Part shown: positions 46,485 to 56,788 of the stretch, piece by piece
Position numbering within the stretch: position 1 is the first letter of the stretch
Layout: every line of letters begins with the position of its first letter
Assembly (NCBI GenBank): GCA_035578175.1
Contig: JAQMRL010000016.1
Location: forward strand, 4,014,721 to 4,078,720
From: Catonia carolina
Lineage: Eukaryota; Arthropoda; Insecta; Hemiptera; Achilidae
Reading direction: 5' to 3'
Length of the DNA stretch: 64,000 bases
Notes under the pieces: generated by a model
What the model was told of the DNA's origin: nothing
The model's input: the letters and a program-made list of their open reading frames with translations, nothing else
Databases searched by the model: none
Translations under genes and position numbers: made by a program

Positions 46485-47263
46485 GTCTGTGTGTGAACAG
46501 AATATCTCAAGAACGGAACATCGTACGAACTTGAAACTTAAGTTACATACCACTACCGGACGCGACACGAACATTTTCATCAAAATCGGTCAACCGGAAG
46601 TAGTAGTTTATTCGTATAATTTTTCAGTTTTTTGCGATTTTCTCAAAAACTGGTCCTACGATTTTTTTTAAAATCGCCTAATTTACTCAATTTTTTATTC
46701 TCTACAAGATAGGGTAGGCGCCATGCTTGCTGAAATTCTCGGTGAGGCTGTTTTCACGTAAAAACGTTGTTTTTTTAAGATTACGGCTTTAATATAAATT
46801 TTAGCGCAAAAACTTATATAATAAAAGTTGTAGAGAATTTAAAAACCTACAACTTTTATTTCAAACATTTTTTTGTATAACGCTTAGTTTAGCGGTAATT
46901 TGCGATTTTCTGTTTTTTTTCTCACGAAAACGTGAGAAAAATCGATTTTTTTAACATTTCGGTCTTAGTATGCATTTTACGACAAAAGTGTATATAATTA
47001 AATTTATAGAAAATTAAAAGATCTACAACTTTTGTTTAGAGCATTTTTCTCTACAGAGCCTAGTTTAGCGTGAAAGCGTGATTTTCCGTATGTTTAAGCC
47101 AAATGAGTTCGATTGTCATTTTGCGTCATTCACTCATAATTAAAATAAGGTTATGTTTTTGAGGTTAGTTTTTGTTCATTTCTAATGTTTTAATACTAAT
47201 GTTAGGTTTATTGTTAATTATTTGCATTGGCAAGAGAAAGTTGTGTGAGTGTTTCACACCAGA
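46315..47263 (+). mobile_element. HINE-like element, best complete copy
   Basis: 949 bp. 5' terminus ACTTTCTCTTGCC at 46315-46327, TG microsatellite at about 46448-46482, inverted terminus GGCAAGAGAAAGT at 47229-47241, and hairpin GTGTGA-GTGTT-TCACAC at 47243-47259, then CAGA and a T run. Three paralogous empty sites (about 6600, 29112 and 29645) read AATTTTTAAAA. There is no target duplication other than T's. No ORF of its own; the translated shadows are repeat artefacts. Confidence 0.92.
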
Positions 47264-47890
47264 TTTTTTTAAATAATTAAGTAACTAGATTCAGCATTTC
47301 TGGACCACATTGCAAGGGCATGACCCAATTAAACATGAAACTAGTTTGGATCTTATAAAAACTGACCGAATAATTTTCACAACTGAACAATAAACCGTAT
47401 ATAATTAAATCTGCAGTGCCCAGTACTCTTTACTAGTATAAGCGAATACACATTCTCTAATAAACTTTTTAATTAACCGTGTTCATACTAAGTTTCGCTT
47501 CTCACACATAACCTGAAAAGATTTCAAAACACGTCGTCTAGTGAATAAAACAAAAACATAATTTACCAATCAAAGTTAGTTTGGTCGACTGCAGATTCCT
47601 GAATTCACTATCCAATTTTCTATAATAACCTATTACTGTTTATTAGTACTAATTATTTTCTTTAAGTTTATTAACAAACACACGATCACTTTTTTCCCTC
47701 CTAACCGAAGAGTCCATTTTGTTAATGAAAAAAAACTGCCGCTAGATAGGGCACCTATACGGTGTTGATACGTTTTTAAAACCTTTATTTGCATCGGTTA
47801 ATATTATAAAATAGATACTACAAAGGAATTAAATTATATCGAACGAACAATTACAGCAATCACGGGAAATAAGTAAAAGCTTCAACCAAA
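47264..47890. repeat. Block X', unit 3 (right part)
   Basis: Continues from GTAACTAGATTCAGC to GGGAAATAAGTAAAAGCTTC, as at 6605-7198; runs into a LINE after CAACCA. Confidence 0.6.
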
Positions 47891-50124
47891 GGAATAAATT
47901 GTTTGTTACACAGTTTATCCAAAGAGGATTGGAAGACTGTTTTCAGTTCTTTCGACATTAATCAGAAATATCATAATTTTACTGAAACATTAAAATTTCA
48001 TTATAATAATAGTTGTCCAATTAAAAAGAAAGATGTAAAAAATATTGTCAGTGGAACAGATGAGTGAGTCACGGGGGAAATTTTGAAAATGTGGTCTAAA
48101 GTTAGAAATGTATCCTCAGATTTCCTCTCAAATAGGACTACCTCTAATGAACTAATAAAAAACATTATACCAGAGAAGTCCAGAGAGCTAAATGCAAAAC
48201 AACTGCTGAAGTCCTTCATAAATCATCAAATTTAAACTCAGCAATATGGGAAATAATAAATAAGAATCGAGGTGTAATTAGCAACAAAAGTTTTACTGAC
48301 ATACCAAATATTGTAAACAAAAACAATGAACTTATTGAGAACGGTGTAGAAATTTGTAATTATTTTACCAAATGTTAACAGGAAGTAGCTTTAAAACTTA
48401 AAAGATTATGGAAACAGAGGGATGTTATTTTCCAAAAGGTAACAAGGCAGTAAATCGATTCCTATTTAGCCTAGTTTCAAGTGAGGAAATAGAATCAGTT
48501 AGGTATTGAAAGTTTGAAAGGTAAGAAAACATGTGGGTTGGATAGGATTTCTAGTATAATTGTTAAAGAATGTAAACATATTTTAGTTACTCCTCTCCTT
48601 CATTTGATTAACTTCTCACTCGAAGCAGGTACATATATTTCCAAACAAACTGAAAGAGGCTAAAATATTGCCTATATTTAAGAATGGAGATAGCCAGTTA
48701 GTTGAAAATTATAGGCCTGTAAGTATTTTAAACACAATCAGTAAAATTTTTTAAAAGGTAGTATTTATTAGGTTAATCAGTTTCTTGACTGAAAACCTTA
48801 TAATCTCAGAGGATCAGCATGGTTTCCAAAAAGGTAGATCAAGTAAAACTGCAATAGTTTCACTTGTGGAGCAAGTAGTTGATACATTGGATGCCGGGGA
48901 GAAAGCATTGGCAGTGTTTCTGGATCTGAGTAAAGCTTTCGATTGTGTTGGTCATGAAATTTTAGTGAAAAACATTAGTCATTAGGCGTTAGGGATGTAG
49001 AATTAAAATGGTTTCAATCTTACCTTATTAATAGATTACAGTGTGTGGAGTTAACTAGGGTTGTTAAAGGGAAACTTACAAAGGTTGTATCTGGAAAGCT
49101 TGAAGTCAAAGCAGGCGTTCCACAAGGGTTAGTTTTAGGTACAATTCTGATTCTATTGTACATTAATAGACTACCAGAAGTCATACCTAATGGCAGAGCT
49201 TTGTTGTTTGCTGATTATACTTCAGTTATCAGTAACAGTTTACTGGTAGATGCTCTTGAAGTAAATACACATGTTAACATAGAGTCCAGAGTACAGTTCT
49301 TGAATCAAATGTTATAATAGTTCATGGTAAAAAGTGTTAGTACTTGCAGTTTAAAACTAAACATAACGTTAAAGAAAGTAGAGAAGTGGATGTATTTATT
49401 CATGATAATAGTTTAGAGCATGTAGAAACAGTGAAGTTCCTGGGCGTATCTCTAGATAGATTTTTTTCTTGGGACTTCTATACCAATCAAGTTTGTAGTA
49501 AAATATCATCTGGGGTATTTACTCTGAAACAAATTGCCAGATTAAATGATAAAAAATTACTAATTTAAGCTTATCATGGCCTCATTCTGTCTCATATCCG
49601 TTATGGTATCTTAGTATGGGGTAATTCTAGCATGGGTAATATGAAAAGGGTTTTTAAAAGTCAAAAGAAAGCTATCAGTAGATGCAAGCTAACCATCTAA
49701 CCTCAGCAGGCCACTATTTAAGAAGCTTAAATTGCTTACAGTTCCCTCTATTTACATTGTTGAGGTGATTATGTATGTTAGGCAAAATATATTTATGCAG
49801 AATTTCAATGTTCACAATCATAACATGAGAAATAGAAATGATTATTATGTGGCTAATCACTCCAGAAAATTGTTTCAATATAAAACCTGCTTATACAGGG
49901 AGAAAATTCATGAATAAATTACTTCAATTTTTAAAATGTTGTCATAATTTGCATTCCTTTATAATAAGAATCTGAAAAATTACTTGATCAGTGAAACTTT
50001 TTATAGCGTCCAAGAATATCTTTCTTGATAGTAGTGATACATTGTGTGATTCTTATATGTATTTCACATGTTATACCTGACATGTCCTATACTCCTCCTG
50101 GAGTCTCCAGGGCGCAAAAAAAAA
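47891..50124 (+). pseudogene. CR1/jockey-like LINE (beta), longest copy, broken
   Basis: Starts in the linker between endonuclease and RT; scattered frames give DWKTVFSS, DINQKYHNFTETLKFHYNNS and DVKNIVSGTDEW. The RT follows: GLDRISSIIVKEC, YRPVSILNTISKIF, then 48785-48985 (LGFQKGRSS-like, VFLDLSKAFDCVGHE), 49045-49317 (PQGLVLGTILILLYINRLP, FADYTS at 49207-49224), 49344-49568 (VKFLGVSLDRFFSWD) and 49732-49917. Many frameshifts and stops, and the second catalytic Asp of FADD is Tyr. The UTR ends in the CCTGGAGTCTCCAGG hairpin and an A tract (50116-50124), as at 1-407. Confidence 0.9.
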
Positions 50125-50439
50125 CAAAACAAATCACACTGCATAAGTCAGTACTACTGATACAGAATAATGCATTTCACATAATTTTTAGAAATTTCTG
50201 GACCACAACGAGATTCACACTCTATCTTTGCGCATAAGATCATCTGCAAACAGTAAACACCACGTAAAACTTTTTCTTCACTCTCTCTCTCTCTCTTCAC
50301 TATTCCATCCATCTTTATAATGGCCAAGTGAGTCACTGTTGTTGGGTGTACAATCTTGTGCACAATTCAATGGCTTAAGATTTGGGTACACAAAAAACGG
50401 TCTGTCACAGCGAGCAGCGATTGTCAAAAAAAAAGTGAA
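50125..50439. other. Unit 3-specific spacer
   Basis: AT-rich with a CT microsatellite (about 50280-50296) and GCGCATAAGATCATCTGC. No counterpart in units 1 or 2 and no convincing ORF. Confidence 0.35.
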
Positions 50440-50709
50440 AATTAGATGAAGAAACTAATACTTCCGCTTAACCAATTTAGATGATAATGTTCGTGTTGGT
50501 TCCTCTAGTAGTACCTAACTTAAATTTTAAGTTTCAACTTCGTACAAAGTTCCTTTCTGAGATATTTTATTCACACACAGAAAAATTGCTAAAAACATGT
50601 TTTTTTGGGTTCAGGGGGTCTGAAAACATGAATATCTTGTTTTTTTTTGGGTTTAACGTCCGACTGAATACTCTTTGCTATAAAAATTTATATAGGCAAG
50701 AGAAAGTAA
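50440..50709 (-). mobile_element. HINE-like 5' fragment with a SINE-B tail inside
   Basis: Minus-oriented 5' part (CTTCCGCTTAACCAATTT to GGCAAGAGAAAGT). At about 50640-50672 a run of T's plus GGGTTTAACGTCCGACTGAA, the reverse complement of a SINE-B tail, is inserted. Confidence 0.65.
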
Positions 50710-50729
50710 AACTAGACTGAACATGGCAA

Positions 50730-50862
50730 TTTTTTTTTTATTTTCATTTATAGTCCTATTGTTCTGCAATTACTGCTAATGCAGATGGTGAAGGATGAAA
50801 TGATTTCTTTGTAAAGTATGAAAATATGCCGTGCCTGAATGGGATCCGAACCCAAGACCACA
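50730..50862 (-). mobile_element. SINE-B, unit 3 only
   Basis: T tract at 50730-50739, body matching 9390-9470 in reverse, B box (minus) GGTTCGGATCC at 50842-50852. Target duplication TGAACATG(A/G)CAA at 50718-50729 and 50863-50874. Units 1 and 2 have the uninterrupted ACATGACAA(A/G)CTGG site (about 10985 and 31863). The A-box side is short. Confidence 0.85.
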
Positions 50863-51104
50863 TGAACATGACAAACTGGAAACAGATTATTACAATATAA
50901 CAGTTACCAAATTATGTATTTAGTTGACAGCCTCAACTGAACTTACACATCCAGTCATTAGACAATAATGTATTGTGACACTTATCTCTAAGGTCCGTTT
51001 CGGGATCTAGGTAAATTAAATAATTAACACACTATAGTTTAAGAATTACAAGAATTATTTATTGCAAACTAAAAATTACAACAATTTAAGTGTCTTAAAC
51101 CTAC

Positions 51105-51481
51105 AATTAAATTACTTATAAGAAATAACCAACTAATTACACTCAATTTATGACATAAACTAAACCAATTGCAAGATTATTTTGCACTTACTTAAACTAA
51201 GTCCTACTTACAAAGCTAACAACGATTATTTGTGTCTACAATTTACGGTGGATCTCTTGGCAGGTGTACTCATACACAGTATGACTCACTGCCAGATCAA
51301 AGACTCAACTCCAAAACGGTGTGCTCCCTTACATACATGAAGCTATGCAAGTCACGAGAAGGACAGAGATTTTCTATATAATAATAAAAATACACTCATC
51401 ATAATTGAATAGAATGGTTACAAAAAGAGCCAATTATCTAATTAGATACCCGACTCCTTTACGTAGCCGTACAACAATAGG
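51105..51481. mobile_element. 377-bp insertion flanked by CTAC
   Basis: Unit 2 reads GTGTCTTAAACTACATGTAACC without a break (about 32090-32112). Here CTAC occurs on both sides (51101-51104, 51482-51485). The insert starts AATTAAATTAC, has TATATAATAATAAAAAT near 51375, and ends CAACAATAGG. A solo LTR with a 4-bp target duplication is possible, but the ends are not TG...CA and no internal region is present. Confidence 0.4.
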
Positions 51482-51550
51482 CTACATGTAACCATTTGTG
51501 CGTTATATTTCTATTTCTCAGAAACCCTATTTTTTATTTACTACTATTAT

Positions 51551-52010
51551 AGGGTGTTTTATTAGGGATACAACCCTGATTATAAGAAGATAGAAGTAAT
51601 ACATTGGTAAATTTTCTGTCCCCCAATCGGTATGTTGGCAACAGTGCACTCAAGGCCAACTATCTAAGACAGTTAAAATGTTCCAGTAAAGCATTAGTGT
51701 GGTAACAGCAGTGGTTTCGTTATACTGCGTCAGCAATGATTTTATTAATAAAATATTCTACAGGTGTTTTATTAAGATTGCAACCCTATGTTAAAAGCCA
51801 CAATCGTTTCCTTGGAAACAACCATTGCTGACAAAATATAACGAAACAACTGCCGTCACCACACTAATGCTTGACTGGAACATTTTAACTGTCTCAGGTA
51901 GTTGGCCTTGAGTACACTGTTGCCAACATACCGATTGGTGGAGAGAAAATTGACAGATTTATCACTTATATCTACTTATAATCAGGGTTGCGTCCTCAAT
52001 AAAACACCCG
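51551..52010. mobile_element. Foldback MITE with long inverted arms
   Basis: The left arm (51551 to about 51740) is the imperfect reverse complement of the right arm (about 51815-52010), sharing ACCAATCGGTATGTTGGCAAC-type segments. Outer termini read GGGTGTTTTATT. A third terminus-like copy, AGGTGTTTTATTAAGATTGC, lies internally at 51762. TTAT flanks both sides, and units 1 and 2 are uninterrupted (about 11668 and 32167). No ORF. Confidence 0.8.
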
Positions 52011-52545
52011 TTATTATTTAAATTAACACCTTTTAAATGTCTGTACATTTACAGAATTCTCCAACACTCTTTCCTCCTAGATATTGTCTCGATTAAATTT
52101 TATTTAATCATTGAACATTTCTATTTGTGAAACTGTAAGTGCCCAGTTACTATCAACTGATTGTCATTGGTTCATGATTTACATTTTATAAGTAAGCAGT
52201 GACATGCGTCCACATTACTTTGTCCTAACAATGTTTTTCTAGTCTGCAAGTTGAAATTTTTCTATTTACAAATGTATAGGAGGTATTACTGTTTGGTAAT
52301 CTCCTTATGTTTACAGTCTTGATTACTTGCAGTTCCATTTCCCAACTGTGAAAATATTTTAAAACATCAAAAACATTGTTTTCCTAGTTTTTACTCAATG
52401 CAGTACTCACAAGTGTGAAGTATTAGTTGTCAAAACAAAATATGCAAATTTATTAAATGACTTGTTTCAGTAACGCTGTGCAAATACCATGCGAATGAAA
52501 CAGCATTTATAAAATACAGTTGGGACTCGGTTGAAAAATTTAAAA

Positions 52546-54388
52546 ATGCCATAAGCAGACGTCAATTTTTAACACATTATTTACACAACTTTATTACAAA
52601 ATGTATTTGTTGGCAAGAAAGAGACTACCATATTTGAATGGATCTCCAGTAAAGAACAGAGCTAAATGTTAATTGGCGAGGTAGTGATGGAAATAGTGAA
52701 ATTATTTATATAGGCCGCGCGCGCCACACATTTCCAAGCTCGCTGTTGTAATGCCGAGTCATTCTACTATCGTTTTAGTGTAACATATTACAGTTAGTGT
52801 TGTTGAAAATATAAACCATAAACAATGACATATTAGGCTGGGTACAGACAGACGGTGTCACATGATACAACGGTAACATGCATTTGATGCGACATTACAT
52901 TTTTCAATGGTTGTTAATACACACGCATCTCATTCATGTCCACTACCGCTCAATGTTGGCCGCCTGCCGTGCGGTAAACGCGTGCCAACGCGCCTTCCGT
53001 CTCTAATTTTATTACCCTTAAAATAATCACTAACATTGTTATTATTAATAACAACAATTACAAATTGTTTGTCTTTATTTACATAAACGTATACATTAGG
53101 CGTATCTACTTATTTCTAACGTTTATTTATAGAAATTAATGTAATATTTCTTTTTGTTTGCTTGACAAAGTAAAAAATTAATTACATTTGTAAAACGTTA
53201 CTAATCGTTTGAGCCTATATGGGGTGATATGAAATAAACGTGAGGGAATGTTTTCGCTTTAGATAGTATGCACCGTAATAACGGTCGGACGGCAAGCCTG
53301 GAAAATCGTGGCACGGCCTGTACAAACACATTACCCGTCATTACTACTAATAAATCCTCCAACCACCCATATTCCCACATAAAACTGCACCTTGTTAAAG
53401 TACCATATATAATATCGAGCACTTAATTATACACAAGATGAGAAACGCTTAAATAACAAAATAAGAGCCATAAGATTCATGGCATAATGACAAAAATAAT
53501 AATGGATATAACAAAAAACAAAATATAGTCCATTCAAAATAGCGTGATAGTAAGTCTCTGAATGGCGGTAACTTTTCTGAATAAAAATTCCCTTTTCAAA
53601 AGTAAAATTTCCCTTTTAATTATTCCTAGTGGTAGCACTGATGCATGATCACATTAAAAAATTCCCTCTGTTCTTTATTCCATTTAAGTAATACTATCAT
53701 GCTATTTCAAATGGACTGTACAATTAATTACAATTTACATTTGGAAACTGATTTAACAACAGCCGAAGAGAAAAATAACCATACAGAGCAGAAACCATAC
53801 ATTCTATGAAATATAATAAAATAATTACAAATACATTATGTAGAACAAGAAATAAATTGTATAAAATTTCATTCATATGTGATGATAATAAACTGTTACC
53901 CCATACACGTAAACACGAATGAAGTGATTGGAGTAAATAACAATAAAAGATGCGTTTATAAAATAGAATGTTGAAATGAGGATTACAATGGTATGACTAA
54001 ACAACATGTTGGAAATGTTAAAATGGTACGACCAAACACAATGAAATGTGATTACATCATACCAAATTACACAAATTCTAAAAATATTAAAAAAAAATAC
54101 AATAAAAAAGTTCAGAAAAATGGAAAATCATTTGAACTAATAGAACTATGCGAAAATAAAATAAAAAAATGATTCAACAAGTGTGAGATGTTCCATGCAA
54201 ACAAAGAGATAAAATAAACAGAGGTAAAACATTTTTAACAAAGAGGTTAATTTAAAAATGATCAAGTAACATTGACTGTGGCTCTTATCAGCAGAGAATA
54301 CGAAAAACGATCAACTCAAATGATTAAACAGTTTTACACGAATGACTCAACGTACATCTTCTACACATTTCAATACATTTAGCTTTTT
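52546..54388. repeat. Blocks E (right part) and F, unit 3
   Basis: Paralogue of 13141-14694 with the TATATAGGCCGCGCGCGC segment near 52706 and CGGTCGGACGGCAAGCC near 53283. A private stretch (about 53950-54280) lengthens it. The ORF at 53201 (minus) is not supported. Confidence 0.6.
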
Positions 54389-55347
54389 ACTTTCTCTTGC
54401 CTATTTGAATATATAAGAAGGAAAGTATTGTTTACATGTTGTTTTTACAATTTCTGGTTATACAGAATTAGTATACACGTTTCCAGATTCCTCCACCCAA
54501 AAAACTGTTTTCAGTGATTGGTCTGTGCGTGCGAACAAAATATCTCAACAACGAAACATCGTACTAAGCTAATTGAAACTTAAGTTACGTACTACTAGAG
54601 GACCTGACACGACCTTTTTCATCAAAATCAGTCAATTGGAAGTAGTAGTTCATTCGTGTAATTGTTAACTTTTTCACAATTTTCTCTGAAACGGCTTCTA
54701 TGATTTTTTTTAAAAATCGCCTTATTTTTTACGGTAGGCGCGCCATGTCCGCTGAAATTCTTGTAGAGGCTAATCTCTCATAGAAAAAATGGGGTCTTCA
54801 AGAATATGGTCTTAATATGCATTTTAGCGTAGAAAATTTACAAATACAAATTTTATTTGAAACGTTTCTTTGTATAACACTTAGTTTAGCGATAATTAGT
54901 AATTTTCTGTTTTTTTTCATGAACATCAATAAAACAATGGATTTATAGTCAAATTTATAGGAAGTTAAAATATCTACAACTTTTATTTCAAGGATTTTTC
55001 TCTACGGAGCCTTGTTTAGCGCCAGGGTGATTTTCCGCATTAGTAAGCCAAAAAAAGTTGGTTTTTATTTTGCATCATTTCACTCATGATTAAAATAAGG
55101 TTATTGCCACCTCCGTAGTGTAGTGGTAGCATGCTGGCTTACAACGCAAAGGTCCTAAGTTTGATTTCCGGCTAGGGTCAGGAAATTATTATACTATCCA
55201 GTTTCCTAACCCACAAAGTCGCTAATGACCAAGCTGTTGATGCAACTTAAAAAAAAAAATTAAGTTTTTTGTTTATTTCTAATGTTACGTTATATTGTTC
55301 ATAATTTTCATTGGCAAGAGAAAGTTGTGTGAGTGTTTCACATCAAT
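54389..55347 (+). mobile_element. HINE-like element with inserted SINE-C
   Basis: Same insertion as 14695-16058 but without the pogo MITE (TATTTGAATATATAAGAAGG is intact). A SINE-C occupies 55106-55259. Ends TTGGCAAGAGAAAGTTGTG and TTTCACATCA. Confidence 0.78.
55106..55259 (+). mobile_element. SINE-C, plus orientation
   Basis: GCCACCTCCGTAGTGTAGTGG (A box TAGTGTAGTGG), B-box-like AGTTTGATTTCC, tail GTCGCTAATGACCAAGCTG and an A tract (55249-55259). The unit 1 HINE (about 15965) has no SINE. Some target bases (GTCTTTTGAGGTTA) are replaced and no clear duplication is seen. Confidence 0.78.
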
Positions 55348-55615
55348 ATTTTTAAATTTGAGTGCTCTAATGATGTTGGACACCAAAACATGTTCATAAT
55401 TAACAGGTAAAAACAAGCGGTATAACAGCTGTAACAGGTCAGTGATAAAAATTAAAGTACTTTTACAATATATTTTATATACTCTGATGATGGGTTTATG
55501 ACTTCAGATGTAGTCTACAAAATCATTCATGCTATTCTGACATAACAGCCGAGTACAAAATCCCCCCCCCCTGTACCCCTCAACACACACTGCCCATTAC
55601 AACTAACTAGAGAAA
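55348..55615. repeat. Block H, unit 3
   Basis: Paralogue of 16059-16325 with a longer C run (55562-55571). No gene. Confidence 0.6.
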
Positions 55616-56505
55616 TCTGGTATTTAACACTCACATGACTTTCACTTGCCAATGCAAATTATGAACAATATAACCTGACATTAGTAATAAACAAAAAAAT
55701 AACCTCAAAAACATTGACGTAATTTTAATCATGAGTGAATGATGCAAAATGAAAACCTACCTTAGTTTGGCCCACTAATATCACTTGTTGACCCTAAACT
55801 AGGCTCTGTAGAGAAAATGCTTACAATAAAAAAAAGATCATTTAATTTCCTATAGATTTGATTACACACACTTTTGTCGTTAAATGCATACTAACAGCGA
55901 TATCTTAAAAGATCCATTTTTTAAACAGATTTTCATGAAAAAAAAGACAAAAAATCACGAATTACTGCTTAACTATGGATTATACAAAGAAATGTTAGAA
56001 ATAAATCTTTTAGATTTTTAAATTGTCTACAACTTTGATTAGAAACACGTCTGCGCTAAACAGCATACTAAAGCTGCAATATTAAAAAAGCCACACTTTT
56101 TACGAGAGAACAGCCTCCCCAAGAATTTCAGCAGACATGGCGCACCTTCCGTATCTTGTAGACCATAATTATGTAGTAAATGAGGCAATTCGAAAAATCA
56201 TAACAGCTAATTTAAAAAAAATTGCAAAGAGTGAAAAAATACTATATCCAGTTGACCGATTTTGATGAAAATGTTTATGTAGAGTCCTCCAGTAGTACCT
56301 TACTGAAGTTTTACGTTTAAACTTTGTACAATGTTCCGTTCTTGAGATACTTAGAAGATACACACACAAACACACCATCCACTAAAACATGTTTTTTGGG
56401 TTCAGGGGGTGTGAAAAAGTTCATATCTGGTGAAAATCCGCTTTCAAACCATTGACATGAAAACAATACTTTCCTTCCTACATATTCACATAGAGAAGAG
56501 AAAGT
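55616..56505 (-). mobile_element. HINE-like element, degraded, next to the zinc-finger gene
   Basis: Orthologue of 16326-17223, ending GAGAAGAGAAAGT at 56505. Confidence 0.75.
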
Positions 56506-56788
56506 CAAAAGGAGATACACATTTATCAGACCAAGTGTCCATCCTGTGGGTTACGCATGCAATGTGTTCTTGAATGACTTTAATTGTACAGAGTTTATTT
56601 TGCAAACTTTACATCTGCACTTTCACTCTCCTCTATACATAAGCAAACTTCTAGAAGAAGCCATGAATAGCAGAGAAATTTTACTGCACGATTTATATTT
56701 TTATGGTTTATTTGTGTTCGTACGAATATGGCATTTAAAGATGAAGCACATGCATATTTTTATTGCAAATCATACAATTGTGTGTTTT

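Larger units (their letters stand above)
50863..52545. repeat. Block E, unit 3
   Basis: Paralogue of the E blocks in units 1 and 2, enlarged by two private insertions (51105-51481 and 51551-52010). It provides empty sites for the LINE at 11181 (about 51052) and the HINE at 12199 (about 52540). Confidence 0.65.
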
